NCBI GenBank assembly: GCA_963978545.1 | Contig: OZ021721.1 | Span: 36,009,348 to 36,073,347 of the forward strand | Direction of reading: 5' to 3' | DNA: 64,000 bases | DNA from: Linyphia triangularis | Lineage: Eukaryota > Arthropoda > Arachnida > Araneae > Linyphiidae | Shown here: one piece after another, positions 1 through 12,138 of the stretch | Layout of the letters: every line of letters starts with the position of its first letter | Numbering within the stretch: the stretch's first letter is position 1 | The notes under the pieces: model-generated | What the model was told of the DNA's origin: nothing | Database searches by the model: none | Seen by the model: the letters and a program-made list of their open reading frames with translations, nothing else | Translations under genes and position numbers: made by a program

Positions 1-32
1 CCATCATTGCCTCAGCGGAAAAATTCGTAACA
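1..32 (+). repeat. 3' tip of the 5' LTR of a Ty3/gypsy element
   Basis: The first 32 bases are identical to the last 32 bases of the LTR ending at 3060, so the window opens at the very end of the 5' LTR. The rest of this LTR and the upstream target duplication lie outside the window. Confidence 0.9.
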
Positions 33-50
33 GTGGTGTCAGAAGTGGGG
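33..50 (+). promoter_or_regulatory. Primer-binding site, probably tRNA-Leu
   Basis: Directly after the 5' LTR comes tggtgtcagaagtgggg. Its reverse complement ends ...CTTCTGACACCA, which fits the 3' acceptor end of a tRNA-Leu of the GTCAG...CTGAC acceptor-stem type. Position and the leading TGG support a minus-strand primer site; the tRNA identity is from memory of tRNA acceptor stems. Confidence 0.6.
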
Positions 51-64
51 TCAAGTCATCTTGA

Positions 65-2533
65 ATGCCGACAACCAGAGGAATGATGGAAGATCAAATG
101 AAGCAGTTGATGGAAATGATTGCTGGAATGAAGGCCCAGCAGGAAACCACCGCAGCCGAAATGAAAGCCTGCCAAGAAACTGCCGCAGCCGAAATGAAAG
201 CCTGCCAAGAAACTGCCGCAGCCGAAATGAAAGCCGGCCAAGAGTCCACCGCCGCCGCAATTGCCGCTACATCATCGGAGATTAAAGCTTTAGCATCCAA
301 GCAAGAATCATCTTCTGCGTCCGTTGATAGATTTATAGAGCGCACAGAGAGTGTTCTTCAATCAATGAAGGCGGATATTTTGGATGTCAGAGAAGATCTT
401 AAGACAGTGAGAAATGAAGTTGAAGAAAAAGTTTCCACCATGCAAGAAAAAGTTTCCACCTTAAAGGAAGAGCAAGACAAATTCATTGACGTTGTAGAAG
501 AAAGGCTGCGAAAAATGGAAACGCGTGAAGCTCTGGCCATAGCATCACCTAATTGGGATAACGCTTCCATCCCCTTTATGGCGCCGCGCTCTAACATCAA
601 AGTGGCCCCTTTTGATGGGAAGTCGTCTTGGCGCGTTTATCAAACGCAGTTTGAAATGATTGCTTCTGCGAATGGTTGGGACGATACTTCGAAAGCATTC
701 CATCTCGCGGCATCTCTTCGAGGTGAAGCTGCTGACATTTTACAAACACTACCTGAAGAGAAGCGGGGAGAATTCGTGGCGCTGGCAAGTGCGTTGGAGC
801 TAAGGTTTGGTGAGCAGCATCTTAAGGATTACAACAGACTGCAACTGAAAGTGAGACAGCAGAAGGCCAATGAAACTCTTCAAGAATTGGCATCGGATGT
901 AGAAAGAATGTCGCTCCTCGCTTTCCCTGACTGTCCCCCGGATGTACGAGACGATCTTTCTCTGCAGTATTTCATCGACGCTATTCAAGATCCCGTTGTG
1001 CAACAGGCGGTAAGGTTATCCCAAAACAAAAACCTGAAGTCAGCCCTTGTGTACGCCATGAGAGTGGAAGCCGCACAGCTAGCTTCTGGAAAAGACCGAC
1101 GATATGTGTGTGGTGCATTAGCCGAGGATTCTTCTGACTTTGTCACCAGTAAGCTGCGAGATTTGGAGAGCAGAATTGATAGAATGATGAGAAGCTATCC
1201 GGGAGCCAGGGATCGAAGGACCAGAGTCATTTGCTGGCACTGCAAACGGGAAGGGCATATACGACGTAACTGCCTTGATTTGAAAAAGAGAAGGGATAAC
1301 ACTACCACGGAATCTCAACAACTGAATCTAAGAAGATGCCATCTCGCAGGGCAGAAGCTGCAATGTAGAAAGGGTGAAGCCCCGACCAGTCGTTTCCACG
1401 TTTCATCCCGACAAGGAGGAAACCAGGTTTTATTCGTGAAGGGGGAGATCAACGGAACTCCATGTCGTCTAATCGTCGATTCGGGAGCGAACGTAACGAT
1501 CGTAAGGACGGACGTGGCTCGTCGCCTGAACAGCCGACTCCTCTACACAGCGCCCTCTGTTTCTCTACAAACTGTGTCTGGTGGTAATATCTCTGTGCAT
1601 GGGAAATTGCAAGTGGACATTGCCCTTCGATTTAACACCTACAAGCACACCGTTTATGTTGCCGAAATTGTAGATCCATGCATTCCCGGACTAGACTTTT
1701 TGAAGAAAAATGGAATTACGCTGAATTTTGAGAAAATCAAGCTGCAAACATGGAGAGGCGAAGTTCCTTTGCACGATCTAGACATGAAAGAGCTGTGCGT
1801 ATATCGGATTATGGCTCATGAAGACAATGCCATAGAGAATGCTGAAGAGTCCACATCTATGAAAAGTACCTCACCAGCCTCGGAAAGAGAACCGAAGAAA
1901 GTGACGTTGATGAAACCCTCCCAGGAAGTGGTTCATGTGGAAATGGACAAATTTAGTGAAGAGGGAATCGACATCCGTACTCCTGTTACAAGCATCGAAC
2001 GGAGGTCCCGGGATCTATCAGCTGCACCCGCGGATGATTTGGACGCAATCTCAAAATCATATAACCAGCAAGATGGGGATCAGAAACTTTCACCGCTTCT
2101 GTTGGCATACGGGAGTGCAACTCACGAGACCACCGGATTTTCTCCATCTCTAACGATGTGTGGAAGAGACCTTAGGCTCCCCAGCAACCTCCTCTTTGGA
2201 CAACCACCGGACACTCCTTCCTCGCCTGTCCAGTATCTAGATGATCTGCAGGCACGTTTGGAAGCCGTACATCGGTTCGCCAGAGAGAGAAACAACATCA
2301 TGACGGAGCGCATGAAGATCCGGTACTATGCCAAGGCCATGGACCGTTCATTCCAGGAAGGTGATAAACGTCGGAAAGGACTCTCCCCTAAGCTCCAGAC
2401 GAACTGGGAAGGGCCGTATGGGGTCCTTAAGAAGATCAACGACGTCGTGGTGAGAATTCAACGGACACCTTCCTGTAAACCTAGAGTTGTACATAACAAT
2501 AGATTAGCCCCATATTATAGTAGAAGTGATTGA
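65..2533 (+). CDS. Ty3/gypsy gag-protease polyprotein fused to an integrase C-terminus by internal deletion
   Basis: An 822-codon open frame between LTRs. Residues ~1-165 are a coiled-coil region with an 11-residue unit (AAAEMKACQET) repeated three times; ~180-380 is a gag core (PFDGKSSWRVYQTQFEMIA); ~396-409 is a CCHC knuckle (CWHCKREGHIRRNC); ~465-560 is a retropepsin with LIVDSGANVTIV. Near codon 665 the sequence jumps to the integrase C-terminal region (LLLAYGSATHETTGFSP), followed by a basic tail domain and RLAPYYSRSD. Reverse transcriptase, RNase H, the integrase zinc finger and the DDE core are absent, yet the frame stays open from end to end. Ty3/gypsy pol normally needs over 1000 codons more. 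The element is therefore non-autonomous: it might make gag and protease but would need a helper to move. The jump is placed at about 2040-2080 by family order, not by alignment. Confidence 0.85.
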   Translation: MPTTRGMMEDQMKQLMEMIAGMKAQQETTAAEMKACQETAAAEMKACQETAAAEMKAGQESTAAAIAATSSEIKALASKQESSSASVDRFIERTESVLQSMKADILDVREDLKTVRNEVEEKVSTMQEKVSTLKEEQDKFIDVVEERLRKMETREALAIASPNWDNASIPFMAPRSNIKVAPFDGKSSWRVYQTQFEMIASANGWDDTSKAFHLAASLRGEAADILQTLPEEKRGEFVALASALELRFGEQHLKDYNRLQLKVRQQKANETLQELASDVERMSLLAFPDCPPDVRDDLSLQYFIDAIQDPVVQQAVRLSQNKNLKSALVYAMRVEAAQLASGKDRRYVCGALAEDSSDFVTSKLRDLESRIDRMMRSYPGARDRRTRVICWHCKREGHIRRNCLDLKKRRDNTTTESQQLNLRRCHLAGQKLQCRKGEAPTSRFHVSSRQGGNQVLFVKGEINGTPCRLIVDSGANVTIVRTDVARRLNSRLLYTAPSVSLQTVSGGNISVHGKLQVDIALRFNTYKHTVYVAEIVDPCIPGLDFLKKNGITLNFEKIKLQTWRGEVPLHDLDMKELCVYRIMAHEDNAIENAEESTSMKSTSPASEREPKKVTLMKPSQEVVHVEMDKFSEEGIDIRTPVTSIERRSRDLSAAPADDLDAISKSYNQQDGDQKLSPLLLAYGSATHETTGFSPSLTMCGRDLRLPSNLLFGQPPDTPSSPVQYLDDLQARLEAVHRFARERNNIMTERMKIRYYAKAMDRSFQEGDKRRKGLSPKLQTNWEGPYGVLKKINDVVVRIQRTPSCKPRVVHNNRLAPYYSRSD
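155..253 (+). repeat. 33-bp in-frame tandem repeat in gag, three copies
   Basis: A 33-base unit beginning gccgaaatgaaagcctgcc is repeated three times (155-187, 188-220, 221-253, the last diverged). It encodes an 11-residue heptad-like unit and lengthens the N-terminal coiled coil. Because the unit is a multiple of three, copy-number change would not break the frame. Confidence 0.85.
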
Positions 2534-2580
2534 ATTGCCTTTCCTCTTAAGGACTTCACTGCCCGGGACGTGCAGTCTTT

Positions 2581-2593
2581 AAGAAGGGGGAAA
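2581..2593 (+). promoter_or_regulatory. Polypurine tract of the gypsy element
   Basis: The purine run aagaagggggaaa lies immediately before the TG that opens the 3' LTR. This is where the plus-strand primer is expected. Confidence 0.8.
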
Positions 2594-3060
2594 TGTTGCA
2601 CAAATTGTCTGTACATATTGTAAATAGTGACGTATTATTTCAAAATTCTATTGTAATTTATTTTTATCTTATTTTATTTATTAATTAATAGCGATTATAC
2701 AAGTTAGAAAAAGGTGGCAACACCTAAAGCATTCGAGAAGTTTCGAGATATTTCGTTTCCGATGAATTGGCTGGAAATTTCGAGAATGTCTCACGCGCTT
2801 GTATATAAAAAGACTGGAGAACGGGAAAGTTTTCAGATTGACATCGGATTTCGTTGAAAGCTGATCGCTTTGTTTACCTATTGGAGTGAGCTTGTATAAT
2901 CGCTGAATTCGAAGTTATTTTTGTTGAAGCTTGTGTTGAAGCTTGAGAGTAATTAAACTGTTGCCTGTGAATAAATTTTGTGAGTTTTCTGAAGAGAGAA
3001 TAAATATTTTTATACCGTGAAAACTGTACCATCATTGCCTCAGCGGAAAAATTCGTAACA
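2594..3060 (+). repeat. 3' LTR of the gypsy element (467 bp)
   Basis: It runs TGTTGCACAA...TTCGTAACA with TG/CA termini and follows a polypurine tract; its end is identical to window bases 1-32. A TATA-like gtatataaaa at 2801-2810 and AATAAA signals near 2968 and 2998 give the normal LTR promoter and poly(A) layout. AT-rich flanking DNA starts at 3061. Confidence 0.9.
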
Positions 3061-4195
3061 ATATTTTACTTGAATGACTTTTATCCCAGTTAAAATGAAC
3101 TTTTTTTGTTATTACCCAATTACCAAAGATATTTTTATTTACACACACTGATAAAGCCAAGCCAAATAATCTGCTTTTGTCCAGTAGCCTTTTTGTAATA
3201 TTTTCCAAATATATGCTATTTTACGAAGAACAGAAAATGAAGGTTTTATCACACCCTAATAATTATAATTTGGTGATAGGCCATTGCCTAATTTCCGCAT
3301 GTGCAAAGATGCACTTTTTAAGGGGCTCATAATCCAAAAGGACAAAATTTTATTTGTTTTATAATAATGAAAATTGAAATTACAATGCCTTAATACCAAA
3401 CTAGGCGCCAACAAAAGATGTTGTACAGTCATTCAGGATAACTTTGAGCCATTGGGTGTAACTTTGCACCACCTCCTAGTTTTCAGTATTTTTGGTTTTA
3501 AAGAGCTGCTCATGATCTACTGCTGCAAACTGCTGGCAAGATTGTGAAATTGGCTATTTGCTCTATAGTTTAGAAAATGAATTGGCAAAATAGTACATAG
3601 TTTATTTGGCTATTCAGTTGTTTTTCTGAAGCACTGTTTGCAAGTTGCATTTTAATGCTCTTTTGAAGTTGATGTAAATCAACTAATTTATGCAAGTAAG
3701 CATCAACTTACTACTTTATCAGCTATATAATTTTCTAAAAATAGTAAAATTGTTAGTTGCTGATGGTTATTTATTTACTAACATTTGGTAAAAAGCGAAA
3801 AAAAAAAAAAAAAAAACACCAAGCCACTATCATTTTACCACATATTCAGTGTAATTTTGAGCCGGTTCAAAGTTAGGCTGATGACAGTGTGTAATGTATT
3901 CACTGCACGTATAATTCATATTTTATTCCAATTTATTTTTGGTTGCTTTTAAATACATATATATACATACAAATGCAATTTATTTTACGGAATCTTCCCT
4001 TGTATGCAAAATCCGATAAAAGGAAAAGATTGGAAATGAGTTCAAGAAGTATCTAAAAATATTAGAAATAATGATCTATGCACAAAAAATAAATGATAAA
4101 GGAATATGTATAGCAAGGACATGAGGAGATCGTTCAAAGTCCTCTACCATATGAACTCATGGGAGACAGCAAGAGTAAAAGTCCTAAACTAGATG

Positions 4196-4345
4196 ACCCA
4201 CCTGATGGCTGTGTGGATAGTGCTCAGGTCTCGCATGCCAAAGGTGTCGGGTTCGAATCCCGGGTTAGTCATGGAAGTTCGTTGTAGTTCGGAATCCACG
4301 TTAAACTGTAGGTCGTTGAGCTTATAAACCAACCAACCTGAACTA
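4196..4345 (+). repeat. tRNA-derived SINE
   Basis: It has an A-box-like stretch at about 4211-4228 and a canonical B box ggttcgaatcc at 4250-4260 at tRNA-like spacing. A non-tRNA body follows, with a tail that ends in ccaaccaacc repeats. The tail (ggtcgttgag..aaaccaa) recurs at 20093-20115 and, reversed, at 36238-36340, so this is a dispersed family. There is no sign of a functional tRNA gene, since the acceptor stem does not close. Confidence 0.75.
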
Positions 4346-4400
4346 TATGATGCAGGTGACAGTGTATGTACAACACTATCATTTTCAGAGGAGATGAAAG

Positions 4401-4658
4401 TTGGACAATAAGGACATGATAGAGGTTTATACTGCTGAAATTGTTGTGGAGAATGTTACTGAAAAATCAGAGATTGTTCAAGTGGTTGCTGTTGAACACA
4501 TCAATGAGACAGGAATTTTATACACAAAACATGCAAGTGTTTTAGATTTTGGTTATGGCATATGCAAAGTTTACGACCACGTAATTATTCAATACGATGG
4601 AGAAATATACCCAGACCAAATTGACTTAAAAGACAAGGTGATATTTGGTGGTCCATGA
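4401..4658 (+). pseudogene. C-terminal remnant of a transposon-encoded protein, Tudor-like
   Basis: An 85-codon frame. Its second half (YDHVIIQYDGEIYPDQI) resembles the small Tudor-like barrel that ends several arthropod transposon proteins, with the pattern VGD-VLV-Y-----YPG-V. It sits inside a TIR-bounded element, which supports a transposon origin. There is no upstream catalytic domain in frame and no obvious start context, so I read it as the end of a longer decayed protein. A short host gene is possible but unlikely. Confidence 0.4.
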
Positions 4659-5355
4659 AGAAATTTGGTGCATATTGGAAATGGCCCAATATCAATGGGG
4701 ATTTGTGGTATGAAAAATTAGGCTTATTTAAAATAATATCTCTAGAAATTATTATTCAAGCTAGAACACGAGAAGTTTTCCAAATCAATGATTCTTTCTT
4801 TGATGCAAAACTATTAATCTAAAGAACGCCAAATTGCCAAAGTGAAATTTAATGAAGTTTGAACTTTGTTTTTATACTGTCATACTATATCAAACATTAA
4901 GAGTAGTATATTTGTATTTGTGCCACATTGTGACTTGCAAACTCCATAGTACTTAACTAATAGCATAAAGGCGGCCTATCACTTATTATTTTCTATTATT
5001 ATTATTATTTTTTTTTCAATTTTTAATTGATAAAACGAGTTTATGTTTAAGTGAATGAACTGAATATTGTTTCTTCACTATATTTGTATGTTTGAACTGA
5101 ATAATAAATAGTTTTTGTTTTTTTGCAATACATTCACGTGATTCGTCGTCCACTGTTCCTATCTAATATATTTTTCGTGGTGTTACTTAAAATATCCAAA
5201 CTTTATGGGGTTGATAACTGCAGCTGATGATGTTTTAAATATTTAGAAACTTAATTTTACTAGTTCAAAGTTTGCTAGTTCAAGCTTATATTGAATAAAA
5301 AAAGGTATTTTGCATGAAACTTCTGATAGTGGTTCAAAGTTATCCTGAATGACAG

Positions 5356-6013
5356 GGTAACTCTGCACAGGGTTATTTTCCTATTATTTGGTGCTTTCAT
5401 CATCAGCATTTACTACTTTGTGTAAATTAAAATATAATTTAGGGTTTATTCTTCCATTTTATGCCGTTAGGTCTGAAAATACTATTAAAACATAAGTGGG
5501 GAAGATGAAAATACCGAAAATGTGGTTCAATGTTACCCTGATTGTAGTTTCAATTATCTAACTGTATGATATTTTTTTCATTTGGCTACTTGTCATGGGG
5601 TGCCCTATTACTATATAGATGGTAATACAAATGACAGTCATGCCATACATGACAGTTATTGAGTTGTATTAATAGTTAGAAATAACATTTTATATTTGAA
5701 AAACAATTTGAGCACTACTTGCACAGGTTCCCCACAAATCTAAATGCTGTCCTTGCGATTTGAAGACAAATAATTCAGGTTTCAATTAAAAATTAGAGGA
5801 GGACATTCCTAAATTAAACACTTTGGAAATTGGTCCTTTTCTTGCTCAAAGTAATGAAAAAAAATGAAATCGATTTGAAAGAATATACTTGAAATTTATT
5901 AAAAAGTATTTTAAAGTAAAAAATATCCGAGATGCACATTTTCAAATCTTTGTCCTTCTGGCAGCCCAGGTATGCTCACGCAGGATACCTACATATTCTT
6001 GTGTTTTAGTATA
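5356..6013. other. Non-coding AT-rich stretch with transposon-terminus motifs
   Basis: No gene is seen. Copies of the motif ggttcaa-gttaccctg (near 5520) and gggtaactctgcac (5355-5370) echo the termini of the element to the left, so this is probably decayed copies of the same family. Confidence 0.4.
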
Positions 6014-6134
6014 GTTCGGCTCTAGTTATTTGGCCGATGGGGTACAATGATTCTGACCATTTTATACTGTCAGCAACTGGTCCAAACTGATCTTTACTTG
6101 AGCTTTCCCATCGGCCAACTAACGGGAGCCGGGC
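6014..6134. mobile_element. Small MITE, ~121 bp
   Basis: The left terminus gttcggctctagttatttgg and the reverse complement of the right terminus (gcccggctcccgttagttgg) match over most of ~28 bp, both leading into ccgatggg. There is no coding capacity, and no convincing target duplication is seen at the flanks. Confidence 0.55.
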
Positions 6135-7004
6135 AATGCAAATGAAGCAAAATATTCAAAATATTTAAGCTAAGTCAGCTGTTTTATTTTAGTCAGATTG
6201 AAGCAATCTAAGAACATGGTAATGTTCCGCCTCTAAGTCCGATGTCAAAGCGATCGAACCTGCTAATGCAGGGTCTATAGGCGGCGGCTCTTCAAGTTCT
6301 AAGTAACTCAACCTAAGAAACCTAAGAATAAACTGATAAAGCAATAAAAGGTAATAAATGTGTGTTTTGTTTTGGTAAATCCATTATTAACTTCTGCATA
6401 TTCTCAAACCCGAGAAATAAAGAAAACTCTACGAAACACAGAGAAACGATTAAGGTGAACTGGTAACACTGTTCTCAAATACCAACTTAAAATCAGCATC
6501 CACCTTCGCAGTTGAAATAAGGAATAATAAGAATGCCCAACATGAGTGCGCCTACCATGCATCAAAGTCTTAGTTACATTGAGCTTTTGTTGACGTTCAT
6601 TGTTCTCTCTTCACCAACTGAGGTAGATAAAACATTTCCCTGTAAACTTTTCGCGATTGTGAGCGCTGTTATATCTTATGCCTTTGTTTTTAATATTCTA
6701 TACTGAAAAAACATTCCCAAAACTTCGTTCAAAAGGAAGAGAAAAATTGATGAGGAAAATCTGGATATATAGAAAGAATAGACTGAATTGTATGCATTCA
6801 TCGAAAATGATAATAAAATGTATACTAATGTTTGCAGTTAAAAGCTCATATTGGTACTGCTTATATTTATTTAGGTCTTTCAAATTTTTTCTTTTCTGAT
6901 TATTGAATGTTGGGAACGAAGAGAAATTTAAAATTTAAACTATTTTTTTGAATGCTAGGGTGCTGTATTATTATATTACCGGTGACAATTTCTTATGTGT
7001 CACG
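6135..7004. other. No recognisable gene
   Basis: AT-rich DNA. A moderately GC-richer patch around 6215-6300 might be old LTR material, but I could not assign it. The short open frames here are low-complexity. Confidence 0.4.
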
Positions 7005-7310
7005 GCAGGGAAGGGAGGTTTTAATGATAAGAGTTTCCATTGCAATGAGCCTTTTAACGAGCTAAGCGAGCCTATGCTTCCGTAGCAATGAGCCTTTCAG
7101 CGAGCGAAGCTAGTCTTTGTTTGCGTACCAATTAACCTTTTTGCGAGCGAAGTGAGCCTTTGCTAACGTATCAATTAACTTTTCAGCAAGCGAAGCGAGC
7201 CTGTGCTCGAGTAGCAATGGAACTTTTAGCGAGGCGAGGAAGTGTTAAAAGTTGGGACCTATACGCAAAGACGGGTCTCCGCAATGCAAGGCCACGTAGC
7301 TAGTTTCATA
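7005..7310 (-). repeat. Minisatellite-bearing dispersed repeat, copy 1 (reverse orientation)
   Basis: About four to five diverged ~58-bp units contain variants of agcgagcgaagcgagcc followed by gtagcaatgagcctttt. The reverse complement of 7261-7300 reads cgtggccttgcattgcggag, which matches the opening of copy 2 at ~9603 (gcggccccgcgttgtggag). Same family as 9597-10025 and 50455-51015. Confidence 0.65.
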
Positions 7311-9596
<2,286 letters not shown>

Positions 9597-10025
9597 CTAA
9601 CTGTGCGGCCCCGCGTTGTGGAGACCCGTTATTGGTGTATCAATACCAGCTTTTGGTGCTTCGCTCGCTGAAAGGTTCATTGCCACGTAAAACCAAGCTG
9701 GTTTTGCTCGTTAAAAGTTTCAGTGCTACGCAAACTCAGCACGCTTTGCTCGCTGAAAAGTTCTTTGACACATAAGCATAATTATTAGCTCTCCCCTGTC
9801 GAGAAACAAAATCTTTCTCATTTTAATACAATAACACAAGACCCCCTCATTCCTATGAATAATTAATGAAAAAATTAATTTTAATTTTAACATTTTGTTT
9901 GTCAAAGGTCCAATTAGAAGGCCAAAACTACTTATGTTGAAAATTTCAGAGCTGAACGCCGCACACTGGGTATCTGCCTCTAAAAGCTGGCCGAAATTCG
10001 ATTTTTCAAAATTCCACCTAGACAC
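9597..10025 (+). repeat. Minisatellite-bearing dispersed repeat, copy 2
   Basis: It opens gcggccccgcgttgtggag, then carries three diverged units of cttcgctcgctgaaaggttc alternating with ttgctacgcaaacc-like spacers. A second module follows (taacattttgtttgtcaaag... / ...gaaaatttcagagctg). The same modules in the same order occur at 50455-51015, and the second module alone recurs at 20120-20520. Confidence 0.7.
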
Positions 10026-11030
10026 TTGAATTTTGGAGCATACTTACTTAATTAAGTATAAAACCTTAATCGGTATCTTTTTTTTTTTTATATATGTGAT
10101 CCCAAATGACATGGCGATTGATCGAAAGTTGACGTTCGCGCAAAGTGTGCATTTCTCTTTTCTGTTACCAATGCAAGCATAATATTTTAACAAGCAAAAT
10201 TTCAAACTTTTTGTTTGAAATTTAATTCCAGCATGATATATGTGTCTTCTTAAGGTATATATTTAAGTATTTTTGCACTTAAAATTTAAATTTATCTAAG
10301 GAGTAGTTTAAATATTTTTCAGTCATAAAACTAAGCTAGCTAGTTTTTTTTTTTTTTGCAATGTTTTATTTTCACGAGTGTTTTTGTTATCCTATTGAGT
10401 CTTATTGAGTAGTGGTTTGTATGCCATTTTAACGACCGCATATTCTAGTTTCTTATGCCTTAAATAATGTGTAGATTTTTGCGGTTGAGGATATTACAAG
10501 GGTTGAGGTAGATTATGTGATTTTTTAAGTATTAGCTGCAACTTCATATTTTTCTTTTTATCTTTCTATCTGACCATCAGTAATGAAAATTACGCATCTA
10601 TGACATTAAAATACCACTATGTAGGATCGTAAAGCAAATAATTTGTAGATATTTTTTTTCATTATTTTCAATATTTATATCGATATTTTTTATTACACTT
10701 GAAAAACATTTAAGAAAAATTAAGACAATAATTTCAAGCTTCTAAGACAAATAAAAGTGGGCAATTTAAAACCGTTATTTATAAATAGTATGAATTCTTA
10801 AAAATAATAATAAAAAAGTCCAATAATTGGTCTCCAAATTAGGACAGCTTACTCCAGTAAAAACACGAACGATGGTCGCTTTATGTCTAGATGCTAGCAA
10901 TACTGGATTGGTGATAGTAACGTATTGCCATCAATGGTACACTCGTGGTTCGTTACTGGGATACCATGAGCTTATTTTATCAAGGTCAATATCTTCTTAT
11001 CCTTTGATGGACATCCAGCACTCTTTTAAT
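10026..11030. other. No recognisable gene
   Basis: AT-rich DNA with poly(T) runs. Nothing coding is seen apart from a 73-codon frame at 10827-11048, which overlaps the possible LTR to its right and lacks motifs. Confidence 0.4.
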
Positions 11031-11297
11031 GTTAACGCCTGTAATTAATTGTACTGCGCAATCCTTTTGCGCAGGTCCATCCTTCTAACCCTTTCCTCTA
11101 TCATTATGTATTCATTCTATTTGGATCCCGCCACTTGAGCTGTTATGTAATAAGAGCGTTCTCTCTGCGGATATTAACATAGAGCTTTGGAAAGCCCCCT
11201 ACAACTACAGTTCACGAATAAATATTGTTTATTAACAATAAGAACTTGCCAGATCATTTGTTGCAAAAATACACACATGGAGCTGTCGGACGTTACA
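11031..11297 (+). repeat. Possible 5' LTR of the BEL/Pao element (left edge uncertain)
   Basis: The stretch ends ...gacgttaca, directly followed by tttggtcccgtacgagatc, which looks like a primer-binding region ahead of gag. AATAAA at ~11218 precedes the end by ~80 bp, as expected for an LTR poly(A) signal. The TG start is guessed near 11039, and no second LTR was found to confirm it. Confidence 0.35.
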
Positions 11298-11814
11298 TTT
11301 GGTCCCGTACGAGATCAGAGGACTGAACTGCGCTATTGTGGCCTATGGATTGGTGTGTGATGCATTAAGTATATTAGTCTTGGATTATTAAAAACTATTC
11401 GTATGAACTCTGAGGATTATTACTTGGTTTGATAACCTCATACCTCATCTGTAGATTATTTACTATATGCAATTTTCGGTTGGTGTTTTTGTGGTTTTGT
11501 GTGCACACGTTGGAAAAACTCAACTTTGGACAGTGTATTTCTGGATATACCCAAAAGGTAGGCCATTCTTCTAAAAAACATTTGATCTTCAATAATGGAG
11601 GAATTGGCCAAGATTAAAAGTATCCGAGCATGATGCCGGACGAGTATAACAAAATTGTTCTCGAAAATAGAAGCACTATTCGAGCTAACTCAGAAGAAAG
11701 AGGAAGATATTCTGGAACTGGCAAAATTTCTCGCGGAAAAGGAGAAGTCGTTGAAGAAAATAAATATAGAAGTGTTAAATTTAACTAAATCTTCAGAGGA
11801 ATTTAAAAAGGAGG

Positions 11815-12138
11815 TTGTCAGTAATGAAAGTTAAGAAGATAAAATTACCACTGCGTCAATTTAAACGTTGTTTACGAGATTTAGAGAAATCGCAAGTGCA
11901 ACCCTCATGGAGTGAAAGTTTAGAAAACAACAGCTCACAGAACTCGGTTGTTCGTGAAAATACTACGAGTATTAAACTTCCGGAAATTCCTCTTCCTATA
12001 TTTTCAGGCAAATACGAGGACTGGAATAGTTTCAAATTGCAATTTAACAATATAATTGGATTAAATGATAGTTTGTCTTCAGAGCAAAAACTACATTATC
12101 TTAAGGTATACATATACATTAGAAATTTCGAAATTTGA
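11815..12138 (+). pseudogene. BEL/Pao gag fragment (DUF1759 N-terminal part)
   Basis: This frame holds the SIKLPEIPLPIFSG...DWNSFKLQFNNIIG motif typical of BEL/Pao gag, ending in LHYLK at about 12105. The remaining codons to the stop are derived from an AT-rich interruption. The upstream part of the same protein is in the frame from 11595, broken by two stops. Confidence 0.75.

Larger units (their letters stand above)
3426..5355. mobile_element. DNA element with ~25-bp terminal inverted repeats
   Basis: The left end (3426-3450, cagtcattcaggataacttt...) and the reverse complement of the right end (5331-5355) match at 23 of 25 positions. Another inverted copy of the motif at ~3868-3890 suggests a smaller related MITE, or a nested copy, at its left end. 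Inside lie a SINE (4196-4345) and an ORF with a Tudor-like C-terminal look (4401-4658). No clear target-site duplication was found and the superfamily is unassigned. Confidence 0.5.

Noticed and set aside
51..345. Minus-strand frames with repeats such as GRLSFRLRQF
   Set aside because: They are antisense shadows of the tandem repeat in gag.
4200..4272. Possible tRNA gene with ggttcgaatcc
   Set aside because: Same reasoning: imperfect cloverleaf, SINE body attached, and tail repeated elsewhere in the window.
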